Positions 8,216-16,706 of a DNA stretch of 64,000 nt are shown here, one piece after another; the stretch's first letter is position 1; the number at the start of each line of letters is the position of its first letter. The stretch covers positions 41,223-105,222 of the forward strand of contig NZ_CVQP01000009.1 in NCBI RefSeq assembly GCF_001040705.1. The letters are read 5' to 3'. The position numbers and the translations under genes were made by a program. Under the pieces are notes generated by a model. It made no database searches and was not told where the DNA came from. It worked only from the letters and a program-made list of their open reading frames with translations. Origin of the DNA: Rhodococcus sp. RD6.2. GTDB lineage: Bacteria; Actinomycetota; Actinomycetes; Mycobacteriales; Mycobacteriaceae.

Positions 8216-9089
8216 TGTTCGGGTCCGGCTGCTCTTCCTTGGGTGCGGTGCTGTAGTCACCGAACGGCTTGTCCCGCACCTTCACCATCGCGGAAACGCC
8301 CTGCTGCTCTGCCAGTTCGATGAATTCCAGCGCTTCGGGGGTGTTCCGCATCAGCCCGTCGAGGACCGGACCGAGGGTCTGCGTGCTGGCCAGCCCCATG
8401 TTCTCGTACGCCTGGTTGACGATGAGCTTCATCGCGGAGAGCTGGGAGACCGGGATGCTGGACAGCTGCTCGGCCAGTCGTGAGACCTCGTCCTCGAGCT
8501 CTGCAAACGGCACCGCCTTGTTGATGAGTCCGATCTCCGCAGCCTCGACGCCGGAGACAGGTTTTCCGGTCAGAGCATACTCCTTGGCCTTCGCCAGCCC
8601 GAGTCGGTAGATCCACATGCCGGAGAGGTGACAACCCCACATGCGCGCGTACGGGGTGCCGATCCGCGCGTCCTCGGAGGCGATCACGAAGTCGGCGCCG
8701 AGCGCCATTTCGCTACCCCCTCCGAGGCACCAGCCGTGGATCTGGGCGATCACCGGCTTGGGGCTGCGCCACATGCTCATGAACTTCTGGGTCGGAGCTT
8801 CGGACGGGGCGGTCGCCATGACGAAGTCCTTGCCGGCGTCCCACTTGCCGTCGGTGTTCATCTGCTCGCCCCAGTGCTGGAACCCTCCACCGAAATCGTA
8901 TCCGGCACAGAAGGATCGGCCAGCTCCGCGGACGACGACAACCTTGACCTCCGGGTCGCGGTTCGCCGTCGTCATCGCGTCCTGGAACTCGTCGGGCATC
9001 GGCGGAACGATGGTGTTCAGTCGGTCGGGGCGGTTGAACGTGATCGTGGCGACCGGACCTGCGACGGAGTAGATCAAAGTCTCGTACAT
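8199..9089 (-). CDS. Enoyl-CoA hydratase/isomerase family protein
   Basis: Crotonase-fold protein of 296 residues, slightly long for the family. The oxyanion-hole segments are present: GAGRSFCAGYDF and GWCLGGGSEMALGADFVIA, the latter with a Glu in a typical catalytic position. The C-terminus is extended and ends with a proline/acid-rich tail. It should hydrate or isomerise an enoyl-CoA. It is transcribed away from an SDR, a flavin monooxygenase and a long-chain ligase, so the intergenic region is a probable shared control point. Substrate unknown. Confidence 0.85.
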   Translation of the reverse strand: MYETLIYSVAGPVATITFNRPDRLNTIVPPMPDEFQDAMTTANRDPEVKVVVVRGAGRSFCAGYDFGGGFQHWGEQMNTDGKWDAGKDFVMATAPSEAPTQKFMSMWRSPKPVIAQIHGWCLGGGSEMALGADFVIASEDARIGTPYARMWGCHLSGMWIYRLGLAKAKEYALTGKPVSGVEAAEIGLINKAVPFAELEDEVSRLAEQLSSIPVSQLSAMKLIVNQAYENMGLASTQTLGPVLDGLMRNTPEALEFIELAEQQGVSAMVKVRDKPFGDYSTAPKEEQPDPNNVIIP

Positions 9090-9107
9090 TTTCCACCTCT
9101 CGTTGGT

Positions 9108-9123
9108 AAACTGAATTCACTTT
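9108..9123. promoter_or_regulatory. Palindromic operator upstream of the enoyl-CoA hydratase gene
   Basis: AAACTGAATTCACTTT: an imperfect 16-bp palindrome centred on GAATTC with one mismatched pair. It lies 19 bp upstream of the hydratase start. The TGAATTCA core occurs again at 9283-9290. Confidence 0.5.
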
Positions 9124-9281
9124 AGCTATGGATCTCCGCGGTTGTCCACCCATTGACGGAATCGGGAAGGCGTGGGTAGCTTGATCCGCAATCGAGCGGT
9201 TCGGCTGCTTGCTCTGCCCAGTTCTGTTGGGCGCAAACCATATTCGGCTAGCTCCTATGTACGTGAAGGAGATCATGGGTC

Positions 9282-10055
9282 ATGAATTCATCCTCGGTCG
9301 GTCCCGCAACGGGGCCGAGGCACGGGACGAAGGTCGTCGTGACGGGCGCGGCGGGAGGCATCGGGGCGGCGCTGGTCGGTGCCCTGGTCGCACTCGGATG
9401 TGAGGTCGTCGGAATCGACCGTCCGGGAACGTCGCTGCCGGACGGAGTCGTGTCCATCCCGCTTCTCGAAGCGGACCTCGCGGACGACGCGGCGGCGGCG
9501 GCCGCCGTCGAACGCGCCGTGTCCCTGCTCGGAGGGCTGGACTGCCTGATCGGTGCCGCCGCCAGCGTGGCGAGCGTTCACCGCGCCGGCTCGTTCTCGC
9601 CGTCGGTTTTTCGTCACGACATCGAGTCGAATCTGTTGTCCCAGTTCTGGACCGCGCAGGCGGCCTATCCAGCCCTGGTCGCGAGCAGCAACGCGAACCT
9701 CGTCCTGTTCTCGTCGACGGGAGCATTGGACGGGTTGCCCGGCCAGGTGTCGTACGGCGCTGCCAAGGCAGGAGTGCTCGGACTCGTCCGCACCCTTGCC
9801 GCCGAATGGGCCGACTCCGGGATTCGCGTCAACGCGATCGTCCCGGGGTTGGTGGCCACGCCCAAGGTGCTCGCGATGCCGGCGGAGACCCGTGAGCGGG
9901 TGCTGCGGACCGTTGCGATGAAACGCCTGGTCGAGGTGGACGAGGTGGTCGCGTCGGTGCTGTTCCTGATGTCGTCCGGAGCCGGGGCGATCACCGGCCA
10001 GTCGCTCCGGGTCGACGGGGGCGCGGGGATCAACACGCAGGGCCTCTACCGCTGA
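9282..10055 (+). CDS. Short-chain dehydrogenase/reductase
   Basis: Classical SDR of 257 residues: nucleotide-binding TGAAGGIG near the N-terminus, catalytic Ser in LFSSTGA, Tyr and Lys in SYGAAK, and C-terminal ITGQSLRVDGGAG. It should oxidise a secondary alcohol or reduce a ketone with NAD(P)(H). ATG 9282 is in frame after a GAAGGAG site; another ATG at 9275 is out of frame. It heads the SDR/monooxygenase/ligase operon, an order consistent with alcohol to ketone, ketone to ester or lactone, then acid activation. Confidence 0.85.
   Translation: MNSSSVGPATGPRHGTKVVVTGAAGGIGAALVGALVALGCEVVGIDRPGTSLPDGVVSIPLLEADLADDAAAAAAVERAVSLLGGLDCLIGAAASVASVHRAGSFSPSVFRHDIESNLLSQFWTAQAAYPALVASSNANLVLFSSTGALDGLPGQVSYGAAKAGVLGLVRTLAAEWADSGIRVNAIVPGLVATPKVLAMPAETRERVLRTVAMKRLVEVDEVVASVLFLMSSGAGAITGQSLRVDGGAGINTQGLYR
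9283..9290. promoter_or_regulatory. Second TGAATTCA palindrome, over the SDR start codon
   Basis: An 8-bp TGAATTCA inside the palindrome ATGAATTCAT overlaps the ATG of the SDR gene. With the copy at 9112-9119 it could be a second binding half for the neighbouring TetR protein. Weak by itself. Confidence 0.3.
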
Positions 10056-10092
10056 TGTGCTCGTAGCTGCCACGAACGGAACAGGATCGACG

Positions 10093-11610
10093 ATGAACTC
10101 CAGTAATCCGCAAGACGATTCGACATGGACGGACGTACTCGTCCTGGGTGCGGGCTTCTCCGGGCTTGCAGCTGCCGCAACCATCGCCCGCGCAGGTGAA
10201 CTCGACTACCTGATCCTCGAACAGGGTGACGACGTGGGCGGAACCTGGCGCGAGAACACCTACCCCGGGTGTGCCTGCGACATCCCGTCACCGCTCTACT
10301 CCTTCTCATTCCGACAGAACCCGGACTGGCGCCACCTGTTCGCTCCTCAACAAGAGATCCTGCAGTACCTCCGCGACACCAGCACAGAACTCCGGATTGC
10401 CGAGCGAATTCGCTTCGGCACCAAGGTTGTCGGTGCGGACTGGAACGAACAGGACGGGTCCTGGACGGTCGCCGTGGAGGACGGCTCGACATTCCGTGCG
10501 CGATTCCTGGTGTCCGCGATGGGAATCCTGCACCATGCCTCGTACCCGCAGATACCCGGACTCGACGACTTCGACGGCCCGGTGTTCCACTCGGCGCACT
10601 GGGATCACACGTGCGACCTCTCCGGCAAGCGGGTGGCGGTCGTCGGGACCGGTGCGAGCGCAATCCAGTTCGTGCCCGCCATCGTCGACGAGACCGCCGG
10701 ACTCACGCTCTTCCAGCGGACCGCTCCCTGGATCGTCCCCAAGGTGAACCGCACCTTCAGCGAGGAAGAGCGAGAGGAGATGCGCCGCAACCCGATCAAA
10801 CGATGGAAGCGGCGCGCGAGTCTGTTCTGGACCCACGAGAAGCGGGCGAAGGGATTTGTCTCGGACACCTCGAGGATGGGGCCCACGAAGGCGCTGGCCT
10901 CGGGGCACCTGCGAAAACAGATCACCGATCCCGAGCTGAGGGCGAAACTCACGCCGGACTACGAGATCGGCTGCAAACGTCTGCTCATCTCCAGCGACTA
11001 CTATCCGGCCCTCACCAAGCCGCACGTCGACGTTGTCACCGCGGGCGTCAAGGAAGTCCGTGCGAGTTCCGTGATCGACATGGACGGAAAGATGCACGAT
11101 GCCGACGTCCTGATCTTCGGCACCGGATTCGACGCACAGAACGGACTCACCCGGGTGCCGATTCGGGGCCGTGGCGGGGTGACCCTCGGTTCGCAATGGG
11201 ATTCGGGACCGGAGGCGTACCTGGGGACGACAGTGGCGGGCTTTCCGAACCTCTTCCTGCTGTGCGGTCCGAACACGGGCCTCGGACACAACTCGCAGGT
11301 GTTCATGATCGAGGCCCAGGCCAGGTACATGAGCAGGTGCCTGCGGTACGCGGGCCGTGACGGTGCGCTCGAGGTGCGGCGCGATGCCCAGGACCGGTTC
11401 AACGAGTACCTGCAGGGCCGGCTCGCCGCGACCGTCTGGCAGGCGGGCGGATGCACGAGCTGGTATCAGGACCCTGCTACCGGACGGAACACGCTGCTGT
11501 GGCCGAAATCGACTCTGTCCTACTGGTTCCGCACCCGATTGCTTCGCCGCTCCGACTACCTGCGGAGCGAGTACGCCCGATCCACCCGGCCGGCTGTGAC
11601 GGCCGGCTGA
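10093..11610 (+). CDS. Flavin-containing (Baeyer-Villiger type) monooxygenase
   Basis: About 505 residues with an FAD motif GAGFSG near residue 20, an NAD(P)H motif GTGASA in the middle, and the linker FDGPVFHSAHWD that corresponds to the Baeyer-Villiger fingerprint FxGxxxHxxxW. ATG 10093 (MNSSNPQ) is chosen; the longer form from 10057 begins two bases after the SDR stop but has no better site. It would insert oxygen next to a ketone, turning the product of the SDR into an ester or lactone. Cyclic ketone, steroid or methyl-ketone substrates are all possible. Confidence 0.85.
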   Translation: MNSSNPQDDSTWTDVLVLGAGFSGLAAAATIARAGELDYLILEQGDDVGGTWRENTYPGCACDIPSPLYSFSFRQNPDWRHLFAPQQEILQYLRDTSTELRIAERIRFGTKVVGADWNEQDGSWTVAVEDGSTFRARFLVSAMGILHHASYPQIPGLDDFDGPVFHSAHWDHTCDLSGKRVAVVGTGASAIQFVPAIVDETAGLTLFQRTAPWIVPKVNRTFSEEEREEMRRNPIKRWKRRASLFWTHEKRAKGFVSDTSRMGPTKALASGHLRKQITDPELRAKLTPDYEIGCKRLLISSDYYPALTKPHVDVVTAGVKEVRASSVIDMDGKMHDADVLIFGTGFDAQNGLTRVPIRGRGGVTLGSQWDSGPEAYLGTTVAGFPNLFLLCGPNTGLGHNSQVFMIEAQARYMSRCLRYAGRDGALEVRRDAQDRFNEYLQGRLAATVWQAGGCTSWYQDPATGRNTLLWPKSTLSYWFRTRLLRRSDYLRSEYARSTRPAVTAG

Positions 11611-11679
11611 CGCACATATGCGTTGTTGTTCGATCCGACCCGAGCGGGCTCAAGCCGCACTCAGTGAAAGGCATCTGCA

Positions 11680-13305
11680 ATGTCCACGATTCCCGAGTTG
11701 GTCCACCGCAACGCCGAACTGTACGGCGACATGCCGGCGCTGTCCCACGACGGCCAGGTCCTCACCTGGAGTGAAACCCGGATGAACATCGCGCGGATCG
11801 CGGCGGCGCTGTCCCGATTGGGTGTTCGGGCAGGTGATCGCGTCGCGATCATGATGTCCAGCCGTCCGGAACACTGGCTGACGGATCAGGCGGTCGTGCA
11901 TCTCGGGGCGCTCCCGGCAACGGTCTACGGCACGATGCCGTCCTCGCAGATCGCCTATCTGGGGCAGCACAGCCGGGCTCGCGTGGCGGTGCTCGAGGGT
12001 GCCGCGGAAGTCGAGCGCTGGCTGCCGGTGCTCGACCAGCTCCCAGAACTCGAGCGCATCGTGGTCATGGATCCGGGGGCGCGCCCGGCCGACGACGAAC
12101 GTTTCGTCACGTGGTCGGATGTCGTGACGGACGAGGCGGATCTCGACGCCTTCGAGACGACCCGGCGGGGCATCACCGAAGACGACCCGGTCGCACTGAT
12201 CTACACCTCTGGCACCACGGGGGTTCCGAAAGGTGTTCTGCTCACCCACCGCAACGTGATCGCCAACGCCGAAGCCAGGGACGCGGCCGCACCGACCCCC
12301 GATCACTTCCGCAGTGTCTGCTACCTGCCGCTGGCGCACATCGCCGAACGCATGGTGTCGGTCTACATGATCATTCACAAGGCCGGCCACGTGACGTTCT
12401 GTCCCGACGCGAGTCAGCTCGTCGGGGTGCTCCGCCAGACGCGGCCGACCAGTCTCTTCGGAGTTCCCCGAATCTGGGAGAAGTTGGCCGCGGCACTGCG
12501 GGCGCGCCCGGATTCGTCGCTCGCGGACATCGGACTCGACGAGGTGATCTGGGCCTGCAGCGCTGCCGCGCCGCTGTCCGTGGACGTGCAGGAGTACCTG
12601 CGGGAGAAGGGCCTCGCCGTCGTCGAAGCATGGGGCATGACCGAGGCAACCGGCGTGGTCACGTCGACAAGTGCCGACGATTTCCGGTTCGGGTCCGTCG
12701 GTCTCCCGATTCCAGGAACCGAGATCAAGCTGCTCGACGACGGCGAGATCCTCGTGCGCGGACCCATCGTGTCCCCGGGCTACCTCCAGCAGGACGGATC
12801 CCTGGTTCCCGTGACCGACGACGAGGGCTGGATGCACTCGGGTGACGTCGGGCGGATCGACGAGGACGGACACCTCTACATCATCGACCGGAAGAAGGAC
12901 CTGATCATCACTGCAGGCGGGAAGAACATCGCCCCTGCCGCGGTCGAGGCCCTGCTGACGAGGCACCCACTGGTCGGCCAGTCGCTTGCCTACGGCGACC
13001 GGCGTCCGTACGTCGTCGCTCTCATCGTTCTCGACCAGGCGGCGGCAACGGCGTGGGCGACCTCCCGCGGAATCGACGTCGAGGCCCACTCGGACCTGGC
13101 CACACATCCGGACGTGATCGCGGAGATCGACCGGGCCGTCGAGTCGGCCAACGACGACCTCGCGCGGGTCGAACAGGTGAAGCGCTACCGGGTGCTTCCG
13201 ACGGAATGGACCCCCGAAAGCGGCGAACTCACCGCGAGTCTGAAGATCAAGAGGCGTGCCGTTCACGAGAAGTACGGTGACGTTTTCGAGGCTCTGTACG
13301 CATAG
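11680..13305 (+). CDS. Long-chain acyl-CoA synthetase type AMP-dependent ligase
   Basis: 541 residues, with P-loop IYTSGTTGVPKGVLLTHRN, the PLAH segment of long-chain synthetases, and RKKDLIITAGGKNIAPAAVE near the C-terminal hinge. This architecture matches the FAA1/FadD15 group and not the shorter FadD19 group found further on. It follows the monooxygenase by 69 bp and probably activates the acid released downstream of the Baeyer-Villiger step. The start ATG 11680 is preceded by AGTGAAAGG. Confidence 0.85.
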   Translation: MSTIPELVHRNAELYGDMPALSHDGQVLTWSETRMNIARIAAALSRLGVRAGDRVAIMMSSRPEHWLTDQAVVHLGALPATVYGTMPSSQIAYLGQHSRARVAVLEGAAEVERWLPVLDQLPELERIVVMDPGARPADDERFVTWSDVVTDEADLDAFETTRRGITEDDPVALIYTSGTTGVPKGVLLTHRNVIANAEARDAAAPTPDHFRSVCYLPLAHIAERMVSVYMIIHKAGHVTFCPDASQLVGVLRQTRPTSLFGVPRIWEKLAAALRARPDSSLADIGLDEVIWACSAAAPLSVDVQEYLREKGLAVVEAWGMTEATGVVTSTSADDFRFGSVGLPIPGTEIKLLDDGEILVRGPIVSPGYLQQDGSLVPVTDDEGWMHSGDVGRIDEDGHLYIIDRKKDLIITAGGKNIAPAAVEALLTRHPLVGQSLAYGDRRPYVVALIVLDQAAATAWATSRGIDVEAHSDLATHPDVIAEIDRAVESANDDLARVEQVKRYRVLPTEWTPESGELTASLKIKRRAVHEKYGDVFEALYA

Positions 13306-13362
13306 CCGGTGGTGGTCGCAGCGATGGTGGATTGTCACGCCATTCCTCGACCAGCGCATCGG

Positions 13363-13393
13363 AGTGCCCCGCTGAGCACGTCAGCGGGGCACT
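13363..13393 (+). terminator. Hairpin terminator after the long-chain ligase
   Basis: Perfect 13-bp stem AGTGCCCCGCTGA/TCAGCGGGGCACT with a 5-base loop, about 58 bp after the ligase stop. Confidence 0.75.
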
Positions 13394-13513
13394 GTCGTCG
13401 AACCGGAAGGCCGGCCGGAACCGAACAGGTTGATCGGCGAGCCGCCCGCGGCGAGCTTCGGCGGGTGCCGGGAATCACGCGCTGGTGCTCGACGGTGGCG
13501 CCGCAGAGCGCTA

Positions 13514-13529
13514 ATCAAACTAGTTGGTT
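13514..13529. promoter_or_regulatory. TetR-type dyad centred on AACTAGTT
   Basis: A perfect 8-bp AACTAGTT core with partially symmetric flanks (ATCA...GGTT), 80-95 bp upstream of the FadD19-like start. It resembles operators of actinobacterial TetR regulators of lipid metabolism; the regulator is unknown. Confidence 0.4.
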
Positions 13530-13548
13530 CGTTTTGCTTGTCCGCTGA

Positions 13549-13562
13549 TGGAACCTGTTCTA
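13549..13562. promoter_or_regulatory. KstR-type operator
   Basis: TGGAACCTGTTCTA matches the KstR consensus TnnAACnnGTTnnA at every fixed position. It lies 48 bp upstream of the FadD19-like start codon. KstR represses the upper cholesterol catabolic regulon in mycobacteria and rhodococci, so this gene is probably induced on steroids. Confidence 0.75.
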
Positions 13563-13609
13563 GGTTGTACGGACCTCCTCGTACGAGTTGGGCCGACGAA
13601 AGGAATCCG

Positions 13610-15217
13610 ATGCAGTTCAACCTTGCGGACGTCTTCGAAACGGTCGCCTCCGCGGTGCCCGATCGCATCGCGCTCAGCTACGAGGGGGAGAACTTCTCGT
13701 ACGCCGCGCTGGACGCCGAGGCGAACCGGACGGCGTCGCTGCTGGCGGAGTCGGGCGTCACCACCGGCGACCACGTCGCCCTGTTCCTGAAGAACAGCCT
13801 CGAGCACGTCACGAGCATCCTCGGGCTGATCAAGATCCGTGCCGTGCCGATCAACGTCAACTACCGGTACACGCCCGCGGAACTGGAGTACATCTTCACC
13901 AACTCCGACTCCGTCGCCGTCGTCGTCGAGCTGACCGAGCACCAGGTGACACTCGCCGGACTGCTCGAGGCCTGCCCGCTGATCCGGACCGTCTTCGTGG
14001 TCGGCGACGTCGCCGACGAACTGCGCAGCGCCGCCGCCGGCCGCGGCGTCGCCCTCGTCGATTTCGCCGACACCCGCAACCAGCCTGCGACCCGCGAGTT
14101 CGAGGCACGCTCCGGCGACGACCTGTACGTCCTGTACACCGGCGGCACGACCGGGTACCCGAAGGGCGTCATGTGGCGTCAGGACGACTTCTTCCGCAAG
14201 CCGCTGTCCGGAGGCAACCCCTACGGCGACGAGCCCCGACAGGACCTCGCCGAGGTCGCCGCCGCCGCGAAGGAGTTCCCCGACTTCGCCTTCCTCATCG
14301 CGGCACCGCTCATGCACGGCGCCGCGCTCTACTCGCTGTTCACCTTCTTCACGCTCGGCGCGCGCGTCGTGCTGCGCCGGGACTTCAACCCGGCCAAGGT
14401 CGTCGAGTCGATCGAGCAGGACCGGGTGCAGGTGATCCTCATCGTCGGTGACGGCATGGGTCTGCCCCTGGTCGACGAGATGGAACGCCGTCAGGGCGAT
14501 GTCGACATGAGCTCGCTGTTCTCGATCACGTCCGGCGGCGCGATCTGGTCGACCAGTGTCCGGGACCGAATGCTCGCGGTGAAGCCGGACCTGTTGCTGC
14601 GCGACAACTTCGGTGCGTCCGAATCGGGCAACGACGGCGCATTCACCGTCGACGAGGCAGGCAACCTGCGAATGCCGCCCTCGGCGAACATGATCGTCGT
14701 CGACGAGCAGTTCGAGCAGATTCCCGCAGGCTCCGACGACATCGGCTACATCGCCCGGATCGGCAACATCCCGCTCGGCTACTACAAGGACGAGGAGAAG
14801 ACGGCGCGCACCTTCCCGACGCGCGCCGACGGAGTCCGGATCTCGGTGCTCGGCGACATGGGCCGAGTCGAAGCGGACGGCACCATCGTGTTCCTCGGGC
14901 GCGGCTCGCAGTGCATCAACACCGGTGGCGAGAAGGTCTTCGCCGAGGAAGTCGAGGCCGCCCTGCACGCGCACCCGTCGATCTCCGACGCGCTCGTCGT
15001 GCCGATTCCCGACCCCCGCATGGGCCAGCAGGTCGCGGCGGTCGTCGCGACCTACCCCGGCACCGACGAGCTCACCCTCGACGAGGTTCAGGAGCACTGC
15101 CGAAAGTCCCTCGCCGGATACAAGATTCCGCGCTCGGTCGTGGTCGTGGACGAGGTCAAGCGGACCCCGGCAGGCAAGGCCGACTATCGGTGGGCGACGT
15201 CGGTGGCATCCGAGTAG
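13610..15217 (+). CDS. FadD19-like acyl-CoA ligase, probably steroid side-chain
   Basis: 535 residues from ATG 13610, which follows a GAAAGGAA site. Motifs: P-loop VLYTGGTTGYPKGVMWR, GNIPLGYYKDEEKTARTF, GRGSQCINTGGEKVFAEEVE, and the C-terminal lysine in RTPAGKADYRWA. The combination TGGTTGxPKGVMWR with PAGKxDYRWA is typical of the FadD19/FadD17 group, which activates C24 side-chain carboxylates of sterols. The KstR box upstream supports a steroid role. Whether it is the true FadD19 orthologue cannot be settled here. Confidence 0.8.
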   Translation: MQFNLADVFETVASAVPDRIALSYEGENFSYAALDAEANRTASLLAESGVTTGDHVALFLKNSLEHVTSILGLIKIRAVPINVNYRYTPAELEYIFTNSDSVAVVVELTEHQVTLAGLLEACPLIRTVFVVGDVADELRSAAAGRGVALVDFADTRNQPATREFEARSGDDLYVLYTGGTTGYPKGVMWRQDDFFRKPLSGGNPYGDEPRQDLAEVAAAAKEFPDFAFLIAAPLMHGAALYSLFTFFTLGARVVLRRDFNPAKVVESIEQDRVQVILIVGDGMGLPLVDEMERRQGDVDMSSLFSITSGGAIWSTSVRDRMLAVKPDLLLRDNFGASESGNDGAFTVDEAGNLRMPPSANMIVVDEQFEQIPAGSDDIGYIARIGNIPLGYYKDEEKTARTFPTRADGVRISVLGDMGRVEADGTIVFLGRGSQCINTGGEKVFAEEVEAALHAHPSISDALVVPIPDPRMGQQVAAVVATYPGTDELTLDEVQEHCRKSLAGYKIPRSVVVVDEVKRTPAGKADYRWATSVASE

Positions 15218-15279
15218 TCCGGCGTCGCGTCGCGGGCGGCGACGTCGGGTCGAACCCCGGCGCCGCCGTGGCCCGGGCC

Positions 15280-15309
15280 CCTCGACCGTGGCGATGTCCA
15301 CGGTCGAGG
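15280..15309. terminator. Hairpin between convergent FadD19-like and thiolase-like genes
   Basis: Perfect 12-bp stem CCTCGACCGTGG/CCACGGTCGAGG with a 6-base loop between two converging stop codons. Confidence 0.7.
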
Positions 15310-15361
15310 TCACTATCCGGGCCACCGGCCCGCCTTCGTCGACGGGTCCCCGTATCTGCGG

Positions 15362-16600
15362 CTACCGGTCGCCTCGGACGACGACCGTGGCGACCGCGGT
15401 CGTGAACGAACCACCGATGTTCACGGTGAGGGCGCGCCGGGCGCCCTCGACCTGCTGGTCCCCGGCTCGCCCGGTGACCTGCCGTGCGGCATCCAGCACC
15501 ATCCGGATACCGGTGGCGCCCACCGGATGTCCGTGCGACATCAGTCCGCCGCTGGGGTTCACCGGGAGGCGTCCACCGCGCTCGATAGAGCCGTCCATGA
15601 CGACCTCGCCGCCCTTACCCGGGTCTGCCAACCCGATGTGCTCGAGCGTCACCAGACCGTTGATGGTGAAGCAGTCGTGGATCTCGGCGACGTCGAGGTC
15701 GTCCACCCCGGCGATCCCCGCGCGCCGATAGGCGTCCTCGACAGCGCCGCGCAGGTGCGGGAACAGGAAGTCGTCGTCTGCGCTCTGGGCGATCTTGTCC
15801 GCGAGCAGCAGGGTCGCGGTGCGGTGACCGAACCCGGCGACGGTCGCCTCCTGATCGAGATCGGCACCGGTCCGCTGCGCCCATTCCCGAGCGAACTTCG
15901 GACCGGCCAGGACCACGACCGCGGCACCGTCGGTGATCCGGCCGCAATCGGTCTTGCGGAGCATCCCCTCCACGACGGGGTTCACCTCGTCGTCCTCGTC
16001 GAAGGAACCCGCCGGGAACTCCCAGTCCCGGGTCTGCGCAAGGTTGTGGCGGGACCCGTTGTCGAACGCAATCTCCGCGAAACGTCCGAGGTGCGCGTGG
16101 TCGAGTCCGTAACGCCGCTCGTACTCCTGCGCGATGTCGGCGAAGAGTGCGGGCCACGGGTAGGTGACGTCGAGCGCCTCCCGTCCGGCCCACGCTGCGG
16201 TGCCCAGGTACTCCGCGGCCGTCTTCGCGGACACGTTGCGCATCAACTCGACGCCGACCACCAGCGCGACGTCGTAGCGGCCGGATTCGATGTCGGCGCA
16301 GGCGGCGAGGATCGCCGTGCTGCCGGAGGCGCAGGCCGCCTCGTGCCGCGTGCTGGGCAGGCCGTCGAGTCCGGGTACGGCCGCAACGACCATGCCGCCG
16401 AGCTGGGCCTGTCCCGCGAAGAGTTCGCCCGCGAGGTTGCTGACGTGAATGACACCGATCTCGTGATCGTCGACCTGTGCGTTCGAGAGGGCGGCGGGCA
16501 CGGTCTCGGCGATCATGTCGACCAGCCCCAGTCCCTCCTTCGCCCAGTTCCTGGCGAAGTCTGTCTGCGCTCCGCCGAGGACGTAGACGGGGTTCGTCAT
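15362..16600 (-). CDS. Thiolase superfamily protein (acetyl-CoA acetyltransferase / lipid-transfer type)
   Basis: 412 residues. The start ATG 16600 follows AAGGAGAAAACAG, a good site. The nucleophilic cysteine is in EAACASGSTA; HGHPVGATGIR and the EIHDCF loop replace the NEAF loop of biosynthetic thiolases, placing it in the SCP-x/Ltp-like group. The C-terminal catalytic-cysteine region reads VNIGGSFTTAV, without cysteine, which is usual for Ltp-type proteins. In steroid degradation such proteins act as thiolases or retro-aldolases on side-chain CoA esters. Its position facing the KstR-controlled ligase fits that, though it could belong with the carotenoid-oxygenase operon upstream. Confidence 0.8.
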   Translation of the reverse strand: MTNPVYVLGGAQTDFARNWAKEGLGLVDMIAETVPAALSNAQVDDHEIGVIHVSNLAGELFAGQAQLGGMVVAAVPGLDGLPSTRHEAACASGSTAILAACADIESGRYDVALVVGVELMRNVSAKTAAEYLGTAAWAGREALDVTYPWPALFADIAQEYERRYGLDHAHLGRFAEIAFDNGSRHNLAQTRDWEFPAGSFDEDDEVNPVVEGMLRKTDCGRITDGAAVVVLAGPKFAREWAQRTGADLDQEATVAGFGHRTATLLLADKIAQSADDDFLFPHLRGAVEDAYRRAGIAGVDDLDVAEIHDCFTINGLVTLEHIGLADPGKGGEVVMDGSIERGGRLPVNPSGGLMSHGHPVGATGIRMVLDAARQVTGRAGDQQVEGARRALTVNIGGSFTTAVATVVVRGDR

Positions 16601-16657
16601 CTGTTTTCTCCTTGATGTGACGGGTTTGGGGAGGTAGGCAGACACCACGAAAGGCTC

Positions 16658-16691
16658 CCGGGCGACGCGGTTCTCGGACCGCATCGCCCGG
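16658..16691 (-). terminator. Hairpin after the carotenoid-oxygenase-type gene
   Basis: Stem CCGGGCGACGCGGT/ACCGCATCGCCCGG (13 of 14 pairs, 6-base loop) between the dioxygenase stop and the thiolase-like gene; it ends the five-gene operon that starts near 23.3 kb. Confidence 0.7.
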
Positions 16692-16706
16692 AAGCTCCTT
16701 CGGTTT

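Larger units (their letters stand above)
13306..13609. other. Intergenic region with terminator and two operators
   Basis: No gene seen. It holds the terminator of the preceding operon and, near its right end, two dyads that form the control region of the FadD19-like gene (listed separately). Confidence 0.7.

Noticed and set aside
13520..15325. 601-codon antisense frame opposite the FadD19-like gene
   Set aside because: It mirrors a gene with clear ligase motifs and third-position GC bias; the antisense protein has no family pattern and is Arg/Asp-rich, as expected for a shadow.
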